From the NCBI RefSeq assembly GCF_000743945.1, contig NZ_CP009238.1:496001-560000 (forward strand): a stretch of 64,000 nt of DNA. Reading direction: 5' to 3'. A program made the translations under genes and the position numbers. The notes under the pieces are model-generated. The model ran no database searches and had not been told where the DNA came from. It worked only from the letters and a program-made list of their open reading frames with translations. Of the stretch, positions 62,843 through 64,000 are shown piece after piece. Source of the stretch: Basilea psittacipulmonis DSM 24701. GTDB taxonomy: Bacteria > Pseudomonadota > Gammaproteobacteria > Burkholderiales > Burkholderiaceae_B. How positions within the stretch are numbered: position 1 is the first letter of the stretch; every line of letters begins with the position of its first letter.

Positions 62843-64000
62843 ATGTCAACTCAAAACGTTGCAACAGCGGAAACCTTCAACTACAGGGTTGTACGCCAGT
62901 TTGCATTTATGACCGTTATTTGGGGCATTATCGGTATGGGTGTCGGTGTTCTCATCGCTGCTCAGCTGATTTGGCCAGACTTAAACTTGCCCGAATATTT
63001 TACTTTTGGTCGTTTACGTCCAGTACACACCAATATGGTAATTTTTGGGTTCGGTGGCTGTGCATTGTTTGCTACATCTTACTATGTAGTACAACGTACC
63101 TGTCATACTCGCTTGTTTGGAGGCATCTTAGCCGAAATTACATTCTGGGGCTGGCAGATTGGCTTAACCGGTATTTTGGTAACTCTTCCATTGGGTATCA
63201 CCTCTGGTAAAGAGTACGCTGAGTCCGAGTGGTTACTGGATATCGCAATTACTGTAGTTTGGGTAATTTACGCGATCGTATTCTTTGGCACTTTGGCTAT
63301 TCGTAAAGTTAAGCACATCTATGTGTCTAACTGGTTCTATGGTGCATTTATTCTTACGATTGCAATCCTTCACTTGGGTAACAACGCTGAGTTGCCATGG
63401 TCATTGCTTAAATCTTACTCTGCTTATGCAGGTGTACAGGATGCGATGGTTCAATGGTGGTATGGCCACAATGCAGTAGGATTCTTCTTGACTACTTCAT
63501 TCTTGGGTATGATGTACTACTTCGTACCTAAACAATCTGGTCGTCCTATCTTCTCATATCGTTTGTCTATTGTGCATTTCTGGGCGTTAGCGTTCACTTA
63601 TATGTGGGCGGGTCCTCACCACTTATTGCACACTTCATTGCCTGATTGGACACAAAGCTTAGGGATGACATTCTCTCTAATCTTATTGGCTCCATCATGG
63701 GGTGGTATGGTTAACGGTATTTTGACCCTTTCTGGTGCATGGTATAAACTTCGCACAGATCCTATCTTGAAATTCTTGGTTGTTGCATTATCGTTCTACG
63801 GTATGGCAACATTCGAAGGCTCAATGATGTCTATCCGTACAGTAAACGCATTGTCTCACTACACTGAATGGACAATTGCTCACGTACACTCTGGTTCATT
63901 GGGTTGGGTAGCGATGATTTCGTTTGGTTCTCTATACTACATGATTCCACGTCTATGGGGTCGTGATAGCATGTTTAGCAAACGTTTAGTAGAAATTCAT
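62843..64000 (+). CDS. ccoN: cbb3-type cytochrome c oxidase subunit I (3' end outside window)
   Basis: CcoN is the catalytic subunit of the high-affinity cbb3 oxidase in the inner membrane. The 386 codons seen run off the right edge in frame; about 90 more residues are expected. Haem and copper ligands are in place: His62 (LRPVHTN), His209 ([10 protein letters not shown]), Tyr253 with His259/His260 ([11 protein letters not shown]), and His347/His349 (IAHVHSG). Glu325 lies in [13 protein letters not shown] precedes the ATG. It has its own FNR-type promoter. Confidence 0.97.
   Translation, partial: MSTQNVATAETFNYRVVRQFAFMTVIWGIIGMGVGVLIAAQLIWPDLNLPEYFTFGRLRPVHTNMVIFGFGGCALFATSYYVVQRTCHTRLFGGILAEITFWGWQIGLTGILVTLPLGITSGKEYAESEWLLDIAITVVWVIYAIVFFGTLAIRKVKHIYVSNWFYGAFILTIAILHLGNNAELPWSLLKSYSAYAGVQDAMVQWWYGHNAVGFFLTTSFLGMMYYFVPKQSGRPIFSYRLSIVHFWALAFTYMWAGPHHLLHTSLPDWTQSLGMTFSLILLAPSWGGMVNGILTLSGAWYKLRTDPILKFLVVALSFYGMATFEGSMMSIRTVNALSHYTEWTIAHVHSGSLGWVAMISFGSLYYMIPRLWGRDSMFSKRLVEIH

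Overview
The window looks like a chromosomal segment of a low-G+C betaproteobacterium of the Burkholderiales, most like the Alcaligenaceae (Taylorella/Pelistega/Oligella/Basilea-like lineages). The evidence is the gene order aroQ-accB-accC-prmA, the mpl-yqiA-rnb-aroE block, a complete dcw cluster with a MurE-MurF fusion (as known from Bordetella), leuS-lptE-holA, and a cbb3 oxidase locus. No phage, insertion sequence, CRISPR array or integron is visible. This is core chromosome, and most of the unusual content lies in the intergenic DNA and in a few remodelled proteins.

Layout. Positions 1-2714 hold the end of a capsule operon (kpsC, kpsS). Positions 2941-7677 (minus) carry mpl, a YqiA-type esterase, an RNB exoribonuclease and aroE. 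Positions 7910-11059 (plus) carry aroQ, accB, accC and prmA. Positions 11227-16330 carry proline catabolism and uptake (putA without a DNA-binding domain, putP). Positions 16588-20212 form an envelope group: a phosphoethanolamine-transferase-like enzyme, a GT9 heptosyltransferase and the Kdo kinase KdkA. Positions 20603-23479 carry a thiosulfate importer pair (tsuA/tsuB) and a nitronate-monooxygenase-like flavoprotein. Positions 23957-29121 are a methionine regulon (metR, metF, metE) around a tRNA-Leu(UAG). Positions 29540-47582 are the dcw cluster from mraZ to lpxC. Positions 48273-51041 carry a periplasmic BOF protein and a QseBC-like two-component system. Positions 51238-60801 (minus) carry leuS, lptE, holA, hemJ, rlmL, an RDD protein, a degenerate AMP-binding protein, a gamma-carbonic anhydrase-like protein and hslO. 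Positions 61292-64000 (plus) begin the cbb3 oxidase locus: a P-type ATPase reduced to its membrane part, ccoS, and ccoN cut off by the window edge.

Regulation read from the sequence. A near-identical 49-bp module lies upstream of both metF and metE and probably contains the MetR operator and the promoter. Five boxes with exactly 10-bp phasing precede mraZ (MraZ operator). A perfect FNR/ANR palindrome sits at a class II distance from a TATAAT box before ccoN. A clear promoter and terminator frame the tRNA gene. Rho-independent terminators follow prmA, putP, the nitronate monooxygenase gene, metF, metE, ftsZ and lpxC.

The observations most worth a second look are these. (1) A copper P-type ATPase keeps all eight membrane helices and the CPC ion site but has lost the metal-binding, actuator, phosphorylation and nucleotide domains; it is intact and sits directly before ccoS/ccoN. 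(2) FtsZ carries a very acidic N-terminal extension of about 66 residues. (3) A set of intergenic tandem-repeat arrays (38, 55, about 65, 82 and about 90 bp units) includes two that run into the 3' ends of regulator genes. (4) An acyl-CoA-synthetase-like protein lacks both its P-loop and its C-terminal domain.
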